From: an uncultured Treponema sp.
GTDB taxonomy: Bacteria; Spirochaetota; Spirochaetia; Treponematales; Treponemataceae
Direction of reading: 5' to 3'
Assembly (NCBI GenBank): GCA_934667505.1
Contig: CAKULY010000009.1
Span: 11,270 to 75,269, forward strand
DNA length: 64,000 nucleotides
Shown: positions 50,970-60,150 of the stretch, one piece after another
How the letters are laid out: the number at the start of each line of letters is the position of its first letter
Position numbering within the stretch: the first letter of the stretch is position 1
Program-made: the position numbers and the translations under genes
Notes under the pieces: generated by a model
Told to the model about the DNA's origin: nothing
Databases searched by the model: none
The model's input: the letters and a program-made list of their open reading frames with translations, nothing else

Positions 50970-52481
50970 ATGGTAAATTCTCTTATCTGCCTTACTTTGA
51001 CTGGAAAAACTCTGCAAGAAGATGCGGAGCTTGTGGAAAAATACGCTCCTTATATCGATTTGGTTGAACTTAGAGTTGACCATTTGAACGAAGAAGAACA
51101 GCTTTATGTGCGGCGTTTTCCTTCGATGATTAGAATTCCTTGTATTCTTACAATTCGCCGCGAAAACGATGGTGGAAAATTTCGCAGTGGAGAGTTTGCT
51201 AGAACAGCTCTCTTTGGAAGGGCTCTTTCTTTTGCGGATCCAAATCCTACCAAGAATTTTGCTTACGTAGATTTTGAAGAAGATTTTCATATTCCGGGAC
51301 TTCAAGATGGAGTGCAAGCTTTTGGCGTAAAAATTATAAGAAGCTGCCACGATTTTTCTGGTTCAATCACAAATTTGCGCGCGCGTTTTGAAAGCATGCG
51401 CAAAACTAGTTTTGAAATTCCAAAAGTTGCGGTCATGCCTAAAAATCTTTCTGATGTTGAAAAACTTTATTTGGAATCTTCTGCGATTTCGGATATTGAC
51501 CATATTGTAGTTGCAATGGGAAATCTTGGAATCTCATCAAGAATTCTTGCCAAAAAATTTAATTCATATCTTACATATACTTCGCCTTGCGAGACTTTGA
51601 CCAATACTTCTGAAATTGGCCACCTTGATCCAATAACTTTAAATGAACTATACAACTTCAGAAACTTGAATGACCGCACTCGCATTTTTGCGGTTACAGG
51701 CTATCCTCTAAAAAAGACTTCTAGCCCGATGATTCACAATTCTGGCTATAGGGCGCATGATATGAACAGGGTGTTCGTCCCTTTGCCTTCAACTTCTATA
51801 GAAGAATCTCTTACTTTTGCAGAAAATTTTGGAATTGACGGGCTTGCAGTAACAGTTCCTTACAAGGAATCGGTTATTTCTTTTTTGGATAATATTGATT
51901 CCGAAGTTGGCGAAATTGGCGCTTGCAATACAGTTGTAAAAGAATATTCCCAGTGGGTGGGACATAATACTGATGCCTACGGATTTTCAAGAGCTTTGTG
52001 CGAATTTCTGGGAGTAAAAAAGCTTTCAAGAAGAAAGGTTGCAATAATTGGCGCAGGAGGGGCTGCTAAGGCAATCGCATACGCAATTAAGCAGCTTGGC
52101 GGAAAGGCCTGCATTTTTAACAGGACTTTAAGCCATGCCAAATATATTGCTGATCGATATGGATTTGAATACGCAGCTTTAGAGGAGCAGAGCGCGGGGC
52201 TTTTAGACCGATATTCTGATATAATAGTTCAAACTACAAATGTCGGAATGAATAGCGCGGAAAATCCTAATAAAGAAAACAATCCGATTTGGTTTTATCA
52301 GTTTAAGGGTACAGAAAATCTTTTTGACATAGTTTATACCCCTGAAGTAACTCCTGTAATGAAAGTCGCAAGAGCCGCAGGTTGCAATGTCTGCAACGGG
52401 TTTAAAATGTTAACTTATCAAGGGTATAGGCAGTTCAAATATTTTACAGGAGTCGATTATGAAAGAACTTTCTCAGAATGA
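50970..52481 (+). CDS. aroDE: Bifunctional 3-dehydroquinate dehydratase (type I) / shikimate dehydrogenase
   Basis: The 503-residue fusion covers two consecutive shikimate steps. Residues ~1-225 are AroD type I: LVELRVDHL, the catalytic His in RSCHDFSG (about 127) and the Schiff-base Lys in EIPKVAVMP (about 152). Residues ~230-500 are AroE: GYPLKKTSSPMIHNSGY (shikimate-binding Ser pair), VTVPYKE with catalytic Lys, GACNTVV, GHNTDAYGF, and the NADP motif IGAGGAAKAIAYA. Its stop lies 20 bases inside rpiA, showing coupling. The same fusion order is known in plants and some bacteria. Confidence 0.93.
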   Translation: MVNSLICLTLTGKTLQEDAELVEKYAPYIDLVELRVDHLNEEEQLYVRRFPSMIRIPCILTIRRENDGGKFRSGEFARTALFGRALSFADPNPTKNFAYVDFEEDFHIPGLQDGVQAFGVKIIRSCHDFSGSITNLRARFESMRKTSFEIPKVAVMPKNLSDVEKLYLESSAISDIDHIVVAMGNLGISSRILAKKFNSYLTYTSPCETLTNTSEIGHLDPITLNELYNFRNLNDRTRIFAVTGYPLKKTSSPMIHNSGYRAHDMNRVFVPLPSTSIEESLTFAENFGIDGLAVTVPYKESVISFLDNIDSEVGEIGACNTVVKEYSQWVGHNTDAYGFSRALCEFLGVKKLSRRKVAIIGAGGAAKAIAYAIKQLGGKACIFNRTLSHAKYIADRYGFEYAALEEQSAGLLDRYSDIIVQTTNVGMNSAENPNKENNPIWFYQFKGTENLFDIVYTPEVTPVMKVARAAGCNVCNGFKMLTYQGYRQFKYFTGVDYERTFSE

Positions 52482-53187
52482 GCAAAAAAAACTTGCAGCT
52501 GTAACTGCAGTTGAAACTCTTCTTAAACAAGGGCTTATTTTTAGTGGAATGAAAATCGGTCTTGGAACTGGTTCTACCGCCTTGCCAGCTGTAAAGCGTT
52601 TAAGCGAATATATTGCCGATGGAACTTTAAAAGATATAAAAGCGGTGGCTACAAGTTTCCAGACAGAAAACGCTTGCACAGACTGGGGAATACCTGTTTA
52701 TTCTTTTAGAAATAGAATTATTGACGGGCAGCTTGACCTTGCAATAGATGGCGCTGATGAAATAGATTCTGAATGTAATTGCATAAAAGGCGGAGGCGCC
52801 GCCCTTTTGCGCGAAAAAATTGTCGCCTACAATTCAAAGAAGTTTGTTATCGTCGCTGATAGCTCAAAAGCAGTTCAGACCTTAGGAACAAAATTTGCTC
52901 TTCCAGTTGAAATAATTCCAGAAGCGTATATCCCTATTAAAAAAACTCTTGAAAGAACTGGCGCGCAAGTAGTTCTCCGCGAAGGTGTAAAAAAATGCGG
53001 TCCTGTAATTACAGATAACGGCAACCAGATAATTGACTGTTTGTGGAAAAATCCTGTTAATCCTTCAGAAATGGAAGATTTTATAAACGATATTACAGGA
53101 GTTGTGGAAACTGGCTTTTTTACAAAGAATAAGCCAATTGCATTTATTGCAAGAGCCGATGGTTCTGTAGAAGTATTAGGCTGTTAA
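52459..53187 (+). CDS. rpiA: Ribose-5-phosphate isomerase A
   Basis: The 242-residue enzyme interconverts ribose-5-phosphate and ribulose-5-phosphate. RpiA blocks: MKIGLGTGSTALPAVKRL (phosphate loop), LDLAIDGADEID with the catalytic Asp pair, IKGGGAALLREKIVA with catalytic Glu, FVIVADSSK and the end block DITGVVETGFFTKNKP. The ATG follows GGAG and lies 23 bases before the aroDE stop, in a different frame, so translation is coupled. Confidence 0.95.
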   Translation: MKELSQNEQKKLAAVTAVETLLKQGLIFSGMKIGLGTGSTALPAVKRLSEYIADGTLKDIKAVATSFQTENACTDWGIPVYSFRNRIIDGQLDLAIDGADEIDSECNCIKGGGAALLREKIVAYNSKKFVIVADSSKAVQTLGTKFALPVEIIPEAYIPIKKTLERTGAQVVLREGVKKCGPVITDNGNQIIDCLWKNPVNPSEMEDFINDITGVVETGFFTKNKPIAFIARADGSVEVLGC

Positions 53188-53244
53188 ACCTTGTGCCTTT
53201 AAATTTTGCATTTAGACTGATTTACAATTTTACATAAAGATAAA

Positions 53245-54627
53245 ATGGTTTCGCCTTTTAATACAGAAGAAGCGTTTAAGAAATGCCTTGAACTTATAGA
53301 TTTTTTAGACTGCGGAAAAATAGAATTAAAGCAACTCGCGCAACCTAGCAAGGAACGCGTAGAAAACGGAATAATGGTCGGCTGCGCAGTCTGCGCCTGC
53401 TTTTTTGAAGGAAAAGAGTATAAAAAAAATCTTTTTGCAGTTTCTGGACTTGCAAGGCAGCTTTTTGTTTCTGAAGATTTTAAAAAAGAATTTGAAGATT
53501 CTGGAAATATAGTTGTTCCTCCAGTTGTTTCTGCTTGCGAAATTCAAAAGGCAACTAAAAAGAACGATGAACAGATTCATTTGCTTACAGAACAAATAGA
53601 TTTATTGAAGCAAAAACGCCTTGCAGAAGAAATAGAGTTTGAAGAGAAATCTGAAGAAAGTTTTCTTAGAAAAAAACGTCTGTGCTTGTGCGATGAAAGT
53701 TTAAAATCTGTTTTTTCCTTATATTCATTTTTTTGTGCAAATGGAAAAGTTGCGAAATTAACAGATATTTGCAAAAAGACTTTGCCGCCAACAGGAACTG
53801 GCGACTGCTGCGCTCCAAAACTATTAAGCTACGCTTATTCCAACGGTTTTAGAGTAGTTTCAATGGCAGAAACTTTTTACGGCAAGTCGAATTCAAGCAA
53901 AGTTCAAGGAAAACTTTACGCACCTTGTGATGAGCGGTGTTCCTTGATTTTGCCGACTATTCTTGGATTAAACATTCTTTACAAAGACGATTTTATTGTG
54001 GTTGTAAATAAGCCTTCAGGTCTTCTTAGCGTGCCTGGCAGAGGCATTGAAAAACAAGATTGCGTTGTAAATCGCTTAAAGACGCTCTTTCCAGAATGTA
54101 TTGCGCAGCCTGCGGTTCACAGGCTTGATATGGAAACTAGCGGCTTGATGGTTCTTGCATTGGATAAAGATGCTCATAGAGAATTAAACCGGCAATTTGA
54201 AAACAGAAAAGTTTATAAAGAGTACATAGCTTTGGTTGACGGCAAGCTTTTAGGCAAAAATCAGCAAGGTTCAATGAAGCTTTACTTTAGATTGGATGTA
54301 GAAAACAGGCCTCATCAAATTTGGGACAGCGTAAATGGCAAGGAAGCCATTACTCAGTGGCAAGTCCTAGGAATTCAAAAGTATTTTGCCCCAGATGGAA
54401 CAAGCCGCTATGTCTCAAGGGTTCTCTTTATTCCTCATACAGGAAGAACTCATCAGCTAAGGCTTGCATCGGCGGATGCGCATGGATTTGGAATGCCGAT
54501 TATTGGCGATAGCTTGTATGGCGCCCGTTTGCCAAATGAACGCTTGATGCTTCACGCGCATTTATTGGAATTTGTTCATCCTGTAACCGGAAAAAAAATG
54601 CGATTCCAAAGTCCTCCAGATTTTTAA
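53245..54627 (+). CDS. RluA-family pseudouridine synthase with long N-terminal extension
   Basis: The 460-residue protein has its catalytic domain from about 240: ILYKDDFIVVVNKPSGLLSVPGRG, the active Asp in AVHRLDMETSGLMVLALD (about 292-309), KVYKEYIALVDG, and RTHQLRLASADAHGFGMPIIGDSLYG near the end. This domain isomerises uridine in rRNA or tRNA. The first ~240 residues are an extension with a coiled-coil part (KNDEQIHLLTEQIDLLKQKR) and a CDESLKSVFSLYSFFCANGK segment, not part of the usual fold. Similar extended RluA proteins occur in spirochaetes and some other bacteria. The target base is unknown. Its stop overlaps the convergent EAL gene stop. Confidence 0.86.
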   Translation: MVSPFNTEEAFKKCLELIDFLDCGKIELKQLAQPSKERVENGIMVGCAVCACFFEGKEYKKNLFAVSGLARQLFVSEDFKKEFEDSGNIVVPPVVSACEIQKATKKNDEQIHLLTEQIDLLKQKRLAEEIEFEEKSEESFLRKKRLCLCDESLKSVFSLYSFFCANGKVAKLTDICKKTLPPTGTGDCCAPKLLSYAYSNGFRVVSMAETFYGKSNSSKVQGKLYAPCDERCSLILPTILGLNILYKDDFIVVVNKPSGLLSVPGRGIEKQDCVVNRLKTLFPECIAQPAVHRLDMETSGLMVLALDKDAHRELNRQFENRKVYKEYIALVDGKLLGKNQQGSMKLYFRLDVENRPHQIWDSVNGKEAITQWQVLGIQKYFAPDGTSRYVSRVLFIPHTGRTHQLRLASADAHGFGMPIIGDSLYGARLPNERLMLHAHLLEFVHPVTGKKMRFQSPPDF

Positions 54628-57146
54628 TTTTCTAAAGCAATTAGGTTCATGAATAAAGTTCCGTTTGAGCGTTCGTTTGTCTGAAATCTTATGCTTAATT
54701 TTTTTTCTGAGCCATTCTTGCAGATAAAACTAATTTCCATTGAAAAGTCATTGATTTTCATTTCAAGGTTGTTTTTTATTGTCTGTCTTATCTTTTTTTT
54801 GTTCTTTTCAGGAATTACAGAAAAAGGCTCTTCATTTATAATTTTGTTCAGCTCGATTATGCTGTATCCAAGCATAGAAGCAAATTTTTCGTTTGCAAAT
54901 GTGACTTTAGGATTTTCCGCCCAGCATAGAATCAGAATGCCGCAAGGAACAGTTTCCATAATTGAAGAAAGCTGTTCGCTTAGATTTGTGTTCATGTCCA
55001 GAAGTTTCATTCTGAAATCAATATTTTCAATTGCAAGGTAGTAAATGTCGCTCGTCACTGTCTTTGCAAGATAGCGAATCCTTGCGCGGATCCAAAATTT
55101 TTCGCCTCCATTGTAAGTTGGCAAACACTGAATTTCGCAAAAAGATTCTTTTTTAGAACGCTTTGCCTCTGCCAATGTTGAAAGAAAAATATTCCTGCTG
55201 GATTTGTCTAGTCTGCCTAAAAAATCTTTGTTGAAGTGCGCATAGGAATCTCTGGTCGTGTTTAATTCTTCAAAATACTGGTCGTTGATTCTGATTGTTT
55301 CAATAGTCGTTCCAGTCCATTCAATTATTGCGGCCGCGCCTACAAAACTGTTGAACAAAAGCGCGTTCTGGTTTGTGGCATCAAGAAAATTAATGGCGCT
55401 AAAAAACTCTGAATCAGCAAAAACTTTTTCGTCTATGGATGGCAAGGTCGAAAGAAGTTCTTCATACTTTTCCGCTGGCATCGGTTTTGCAAAAAAGAAA
55501 CCTTGCATATTAAAGCAGCCGATGCTTTTTAAAAAATCTGCCTGGCTTTTTGTTTCTATTCCTTCCGCTATAACAGGAAGTTTTAGCCAGTTTGCCATGC
55601 GAACAATTGAGCTTAATATGCTTCCACCGCGGGATTCCTTGTTGATTTCTGATTCGCTTTCAGAGTTTGATTCTATGAACTTCATGTCAAGCTTTAAAAT
55701 ATCTACAGGAACATCTTTTAGTGTGTTTAAGGAAGAGTAGCCGCTTCCAAAGTCGTCCATTTCAATTAAGAAGCCTATTTTTTGAAGCTGTTTTACAACG
55801 CTTATAAGTTGTTCCGGATTTTCCATGTAGGCAGATTCTGTTATTTCTAGGCGGAGATGTTTTGGAGAAAGATTATATTTTTTCAGCAAGTTTTTAAAAT
55901 GTTCCACAAGGTTTGGATTGTAAATGTCCCTTCTAGAAATATTTACAGAAACCGGGACAGGATTTAAACCCTGGTCAATCCATTTTCTCATATAGTTGCA
56001 GGATTTGTCCCACATGAATTCGTCAAGCTTTGTGATAAATCCGTTTTGCTCAAAAAGAGGAATAAAAAGACCGGGGCTGATTAATCCTCGTATTGGATGC
56101 TGCCAGCGAACAAGAGCTTCTGCTCCAGAAAGGCTTTCCGTTGTGTAGTCGTATTGAGGCTGAAAATAGACGGCAAAGTTCTCTTTTTCAAGAGCCTGCG
56201 ACATTTCGCTTGTAAATTCTTGTTCATCTAAAAGTTTGTTGCTAAGTTTTTTGTCGTAAAAGGCAAAGTGCTTATTGTAAGAATTTTTTGCAGAGTAAAG
56301 TGTTAATAGCGTCCTTGAAATTGCCAAAGGAACATCTTCCTGCGGATTTTCAAAAATATAAATGCCCATTCGCACAATAAAATAAAAATCAGGATAAAGT
56401 GATTTTAAAAAATCCGTTATTTTAGATATTTCTGATTCGGGATCAAAGTTTTCATAAGGCATGCAGACTACAAAGTGGTCGCCGCGAATATGTCCGAATG
56501 TCTTAGAAGGCTCTTTTGTGCGTATAAACGCTTGTCCAATTTGATAGAGCAGGTTGTCGCCTTCTGCAAATCCGTAAGATTCATTAAAAGCCTTGAAATG
56601 GTCTATATCAAACCGTAAAAGCATGTAAGTGACTTCTGGATTTTTTAAAAGCATTTCCTTTGTTTTTATGGAAAAAGTTGTTTCGTTGTAGATTCCCGTT
56701 TTTTCATCTATTTGAGATATGGCAATTTTATCGTGCTGGAACTGGGTTTCCATGCGTTTTATTTTTTCTTGAATTTTTTTTTCGTTTTTGATTATGTTGT
56801 TTATTGAATGAATTAGAATTTGGCAGTCTTTTACATCTTTTATAATTTGAACAATATTCTGTTCAAGAAAAAACAGTTCCTGGTCTTTTGCAAGTTTTTC
56901 TGAAACAATGATTTTAGACACGCTAAACTGGTTGGCTATAACCATTTTTCCCGGAGAAGCGAACGATTCGTCTAAAACTATTAAATCTATAGAATTTTGA
57001 AGTTGAAACTTAAAGTATTCAAGGTTTTCAACCGAGCACCAAGAAATATTGTATTCAGAACTTAACTCTGCTTTTGAAAAAAGATTTTTAAGAGATGATG
57101 AACTTACGACTAATAGATTGTATTTTTGCATATATGTTTTTGACAT
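54624..57146 (-). CDS. Receiver-like / degenerate GGDEF / EAL / PAS protein, probable cyclic-di-GMP phosphodiesterase
   Basis: The 840-residue soluble protein begins with a receiver-like domain (about 8-125) and a coiled coil. A GGDEF domain follows whose signature is RGDHF rather than GGDEF, so it should not make c-di-GMP. The EAL domain (about 300-560) keeps AEALVRW, NISRRDI, LEITES, DDFGSGYSSL, ILKLDMKFI, AEGIET and QGFFFAKP, so hydrolysis is likely. The C-terminal ~260 residues hold PAS-like sensors (MNTNLSEQLSSIMETVPCGILIL...FASMLGYSIIEL). No membrane segment. No Shine-Dalgarno is evident. Confidence 0.88.
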   Translation of the reverse strand: MSKTYMQKYNLLVVSSSSLKNLFSKAELSSEYNISWCSVENLEYFKFQLQNSIDLIVLDESFASPGKMVIANQFSVSKIIVSEKLAKDQELFFLEQNIVQIIKDVKDCQILIHSINNIIKNEKKIQEKIKRMETQFQHDKIAISQIDEKTGIYNETTFSIKTKEMLLKNPEVTYMLLRFDIDHFKAFNESYGFAEGDNLLYQIGQAFIRTKEPSKTFGHIRGDHFVVCMPYENFDPESEISKITDFLKSLYPDFYFIVRMGIYIFENPQEDVPLAISRTLLTLYSAKNSYNKHFAFYDKKLSNKLLDEQEFTSEMSQALEKENFAVYFQPQYDYTTESLSGAEALVRWQHPIRGLISPGLFIPLFEQNGFITKLDEFMWDKSCNYMRKWIDQGLNPVPVSVNISRRDIYNPNLVEHFKNLLKKYNLSPKHLRLEITESAYMENPEQLISVVKQLQKIGFLIEMDDFGSGYSSLNTLKDVPVDILKLDMKFIESNSESESEINKESRGGSILSSIVRMANWLKLPVIAEGIETKSQADFLKSIGCFNMQGFFFAKPMPAEKYEELLSTLPSIDEKVFADSEFFSAINFLDATNQNALLFNSFVGAAAIIEWTGTTIETIRINDQYFEELNTTRDSYAHFNKDFLGRLDKSSRNIFLSTLAEAKRSKKESFCEIQCLPTYNGGEKFWIRARIRYLAKTVTSDIYYLAIENIDFRMKLLDMNTNLSEQLSSIMETVPCGILILCWAENPKVTFANEKFASMLGYSIIELNKIINEEPFSVIPEKNKKKIRQTIKNNLEMKINDFSMEISFICKNGSEKKLSIRFQTNERSNGTLFMNLIALEN

Positions 57147-57267
57147 TTCAGTTAAAAAGATTAAAGTTCTCGTCCGCTTGTTTTTAAAATTATATCATGG
57201 TTTTTCTAATTATATAGAAAAAAAATAAAATATTTTGATTATTTATGGTATAATGTAAGTATATAAG

Positions 57268-57450
57268 GTCGAAAGTTGAAACTTTCTTCCTGACTTTTTA
57301 AAGGAGCAAGATAAAAACAGCCGGAAATGGCGTCTGTTTTTATCTTAAAAAGTTTGCGTTGCAAACTTCTATATTAAATGTTGTTTCTCACTTCGTTGCG
57401 AAACAACTTAAAAAGTCAATCCTAAAACTGAAGTTTTACTCTTGACTTTT
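57268..57450. repeat. Multi-hairpin composite repeat, family 3, copy B
   Basis: GAAAGTT/AACTTTC, then GATAAAAACAG/CTGTTTTTATC, AAGTTTGC/GCAAACTT, TTGTTTC/GAAACAA around TCACTTCGTTGC, and AAAACT/AGTTTT, with the spacer CTTAAAAAGTCAA shared with copy A at 45620-45770. It fills most of the 57147-57470 gap and ends just before the cyclase Shine-Dalgarno (GGAGAA). Confidence 0.65.
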
Positions 57451-57470
57451 TTTTGGAGAAAAGATAAAAA

Positions 57471-58787
57471 ATGCCATTTAATATTGAATTTCAAATAGCA
57501 GGTTTAATTTTTGTTTCTATTATAATTGTGGTATTTTTTTCAAAGCCGCGCTGGAAGTCTGTGCAAAATTCTGTGTTCAGAGTTCTTATGTTTGCTACCT
57601 GGATTGAACTTTTTTTTGACATCGTCAGTGTTATTACAATTTCAAAGCGGGATGTAATTCCTGGCTGGATAAATGACTTTTTTTCAAAAGGGTACATAGT
57701 TGCCATGCTGTTTTGGATTGCGACTGCTATGACTTATATTGTGGCAAATACTTACTATGAAGGCATGTCAGAAACAGAGCACAAATTAAAAAAGATTTTA
57801 CTAGGCGCGATATTTGTTTCTCTTCTTGTATGCGTTGTTTTTGTTCTGATTTATCCAATTCTATACGGAGGAAGCGGCCGCTATGTTTATTCCTATGGAA
57901 TTCCTTCTACAATAACGTACATTTTTTCTGTTGCGTGCGTGATTATTGCAATCACCTTGTTTATTATAAATTTTAAAAAGATTTCATTTGACAGAAAAGT
58001 TCCAACGCTCTGCTTTACAATAATGGAAGGTTCTGTCGCATTGATTCAGATGCAGTTTAAAGAACTTTTGCTTTTAGGAATTGGAACGGCAATCTGCATT
58101 TTTCTTATGTACATGACTATGGAAAATCCTGATATGGATATGATTGCCAAGCTGAACGCAGCGAACAAACGGTCTGAAGAGCTTTTGTTGAATATTTTTC
58201 CTGCGAGCATAGTTTCTAGCCTTAGAGTTGTCTCAAAGCCGATTACAAGAAGCTATGAAGACGTTTCCGTTGGTTTTATAGACATTGTTGATTTTACAAA
58301 AATGTCGGCAAAAATAGGTGCGGAAAAGCTGGTGAATCTTTTAAATCAGCTTTTTAGCGAGATTGACATGCTTGTGGATAAGTACAAAATCGAAAAAATA
58401 AAAACGATTGGAGATGCCTACATGGTTGCCAGCGGCTTGCCGGATGTTTATGAAGACCACAGCGAGCAGCTTATGCTTTTTATGTTAGATGTTCTTAGAT
58501 ATATGAAGTATTTTAATTTGCGCAACAACACGGATATTAAAGTCAGAATTGGAATTAACTGCGGTCCTGCGGTAGCTGGTGTTATCGGCAAGAAAAAATA
58601 CATTTACGATATGTGGGGCGAAACCGTAAACTTCGCTTCCAGAATGGAGTCTACAGGAATTCCAGGCAGAATCCAGGTTTCTGAATCAATTTATCAGAAA
58701 CTAAAGGATTCTTACAATTTTGAATGTAGAGAACACATAGAAGTAAAAGGCGTAGGCGACTGCCGAAGTTATTTGCTCTGCATTTAG
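57471..58787 (+). CDS. Membrane class III adenylate cyclase
   Basis: The 438-residue protein has about six membrane helices in its first ~225 residues (GLIFVSIIIVVFF, VLMFATWIELFFDIVSVI, IVAMLFWIATAMTYIVA, ILLGAIFVSLLVCVVFVLI and two more). A linker with LNIFPASIVSSL follows, then a cyclase domain from about 262. Metal residues: FIDIVDF and KTIGDAYM. Adenine selectors: Lys in EKIKTIG and Asp in YDMWGE; transition-state Asn/Arg in NFASRM. All catalytic positions are present, so it should make cAMP as a homodimer. The membrane part is probably the sensor; its signal is unknown. Confidence 0.9.
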   Translation: MPFNIEFQIAGLIFVSIIIVVFFSKPRWKSVQNSVFRVLMFATWIELFFDIVSVITISKRDVIPGWINDFFSKGYIVAMLFWIATAMTYIVANTYYEGMSETEHKLKKILLGAIFVSLLVCVVFVLIYPILYGGSGRYVYSYGIPSTITYIFSVACVIIAITLFIINFKKISFDRKVPTLCFTIMEGSVALIQMQFKELLLLGIGTAICIFLMYMTMENPDMDMIAKLNAANKRSEELLLNIFPASIVSSLRVVSKPITRSYEDVSVGFIDIVDFTKMSAKIGAEKLVNLLNQLFSEIDMLVDKYKIEKIKTIGDAYMVASGLPDVYEDHSEQLMLFMLDVLRYMKYFNLRNNTDIKVRIGINCGPAVAGVIGKKKYIYDMWGETVNFASRMESTGIPGRIQVSESIYQKLKDSYNFECREHIEVKGVGDCRSYLLCI

Positions 58788-58807
58788 TTTGAATGTGGAT
58801 TTTAATC

Positions 58808-58878
58808 TAAGTTTTAAACAAGCCTTAAAAACGGAGGAGTCAAGGTTTTGAGTATAAGCGTGCCTTGACTAGGCGTAT
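58808..58878 (+). repeat. Dispersed double-hairpin repeat, family 2, copy 3
   Basis: It aligns with copies 1 and 2: AAAAACGGAGGAGTCAAGG, a GTTTTGAGTATAAGCG loop, then CCTTGACTAGGCGTAT. Arm substitutions are largely compensated. It lies between the cyclase stop and the convergent argC stop, where it could terminate both. Confidence 0.6.
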
Positions 58879-58880
58879 TT

Positions 58881-59828
58881 TTAAATTAACGAAGTTGTCT
58901 CGTCGATTCCCATTCTGATGTTCAGGCACTGCACAGCCGCACCGCTCGCTCCTTTTCCAAGATTGTCAAAGCGGCTTGTAAGCATGATTCGCTCGTCATT
59001 GCCGTAGACAAAAATCTGCATGTTGTTTGTGCCTGCCAGAGTGTTTGCCGCGATGAACTGCTCGGTCAGCGTGCCTTCGCCCATGAATCCTGCCGTTTTT
59101 ACAAAGTTGCAGTCCTTGTAGTGTTCGCTCATCATTTCCCACACATCGTGCGCAGAAACCTTTTTTGCCAAAAGACGCGCGTGCAGGGCGACCGTCACTG
59201 TCATTCCCTGAAAATAGTCGCATACGTAAGGATTGAAAATCGGCTCAAACTCAAGGCCGGCGATTTTCTTCATTTCTGGAAGATGTTTGTGTGCCTGCGT
59301 CAATGCGTAAAGCCTCGGGGAGTCCAATTCAGGATTTCTGTTTGCCGCTTCGTACTGCGCGATTGCCTTTTTTCCCGCCCCGGAATAGCCGGAAACCGCG
59401 TGAATCACAACCGGATAGTCTGCCGGCATGATTCCAGATTTTACAAGCGGATAGCCCAAGGCCACAAAGCCCGAAGCGTAGCAGCCTGGCACTGCAATTC
59501 GGTTTGAAGTCATAATCTTTTGGCGGAACGATTTGTCCAGTTCTGGAAAACCGTAAGCCCAAGCAGGATTTGTTCTGTGCGCCGTGGAAGCGTCAATAAT
59601 CACAGTCTTTGGATTTGTGCAAAGTTCAGCCGATTCAACAGCCGCCGCATCCGGCAGACACAAAAAAGTAAAGTCGCTCGCGTTAATCATTTTTGCGCGC
59701 TCGGCGGCATCCTTGCGTTTTTCCTCGCTAATCTGCAGAATTTCAATGTCATTCCGGTTTGCAAAACGCTCAAAAATCTTAAGCCCTGTAGTTCCTTCTT
59801 TTCCATCTATAAAAATCTTAACGCTCAT
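58881..59828 (-). CDS. argC: N-acetyl-gamma-glutamyl-phosphate reductase, type 2
   Basis: The 315-residue enzyme reduces N-acetylglutamyl phosphate in arginine biosynthesis. Blocks: IFIDGKEGTTGLKIFERF (NADP site), FLCLPDAAAVESAEL, DASTAHR, WAYGFPEL, the catalytic Cys in VPGCYASGF, VSGYSGAGKK and NLGKGASGAAVQCLNIRMG at the end. Length and motifs fit the shorter type 2 form. AGAGG precedes the ATG. It stands alone on the minus strand; no other arg biosynthesis gene is near. Confidence 0.94.
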   Translation of the reverse strand: MSVKIFIDGKEGTTGLKIFERFANRNDIEILQISEEKRKDAAERAKMINASDFTFLCLPDAAAVESAELCTNPKTVIIDASTAHRTNPAWAYGFPELDKSFRQKIMTSNRIAVPGCYASGFVALGYPLVKSGIMPADYPVVIHAVSGYSGAGKKAIAQYEAANRNPELDSPRLYALTQAHKHLPEMKKIAGLEFEPIFNPYVCDYFQGMTVTVALHARLLAKKVSAHDVWEMMSEHYKDCNFVKTAGFMGEGTLTEQFIAANTLAGTNNMQIFVYGNDERIMLTSRFDNLGKGASGAAVQCLNIRMGIDETTSLI

Positions 59829-60150
59829 ATTTGCCTCTGGTTTTGAATCGGGCGTGAAAAATGTTTACGCACAACGCCCCATTCGTTTTTCTTTTATTAT
59901 AAAAGTTTTTAGATTAAAAAAAAATCACTTCAAAAGAAAAATTTGAAAATCTTTCTTTTTTTAAGTATTAATAAGGACAATAAAAAAGAAAATCTGTGAT
60001 ATGATATACTTACAAAAGAATGAATCCAGATTTTAAAGCGGTCGGATTTGACTGCTTTGGAAAAACAGAACTTCTAATTTTGTTCTAAGCAGATTAAAGT
60101 TCTTAAAAATATTGATGAAAAGAAATTGCTTAATTAGGATGAATAAAAAT
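59829..60150. other. Gene-poor A/T-rich spacer upstream of the 3' accessory island
   Basis: No convincing gene is present. A 22-codon reading frame from the ATG at 60021 has no Shine-Dalgarno and ends before the HsdS gene. A TATACT hexamer near 60006 might be a -10 but I see no good -35 match. Confidence 0.4.

Noticed and set aside
58373..58381. An exact DnaA box (TGTGGATAA) inside the second cyclase gene
   Set aside because: It is isolated, within coding sequence, and expected by chance at this composition.
60021..60089. A 22-codon reading frame (MNPDFKAVGFDCFGKTELL...) before the HsdS gene
   Set aside because: No Shine-Dalgarno, no motif, and too short to judge; possible fragment of a decayed gene.
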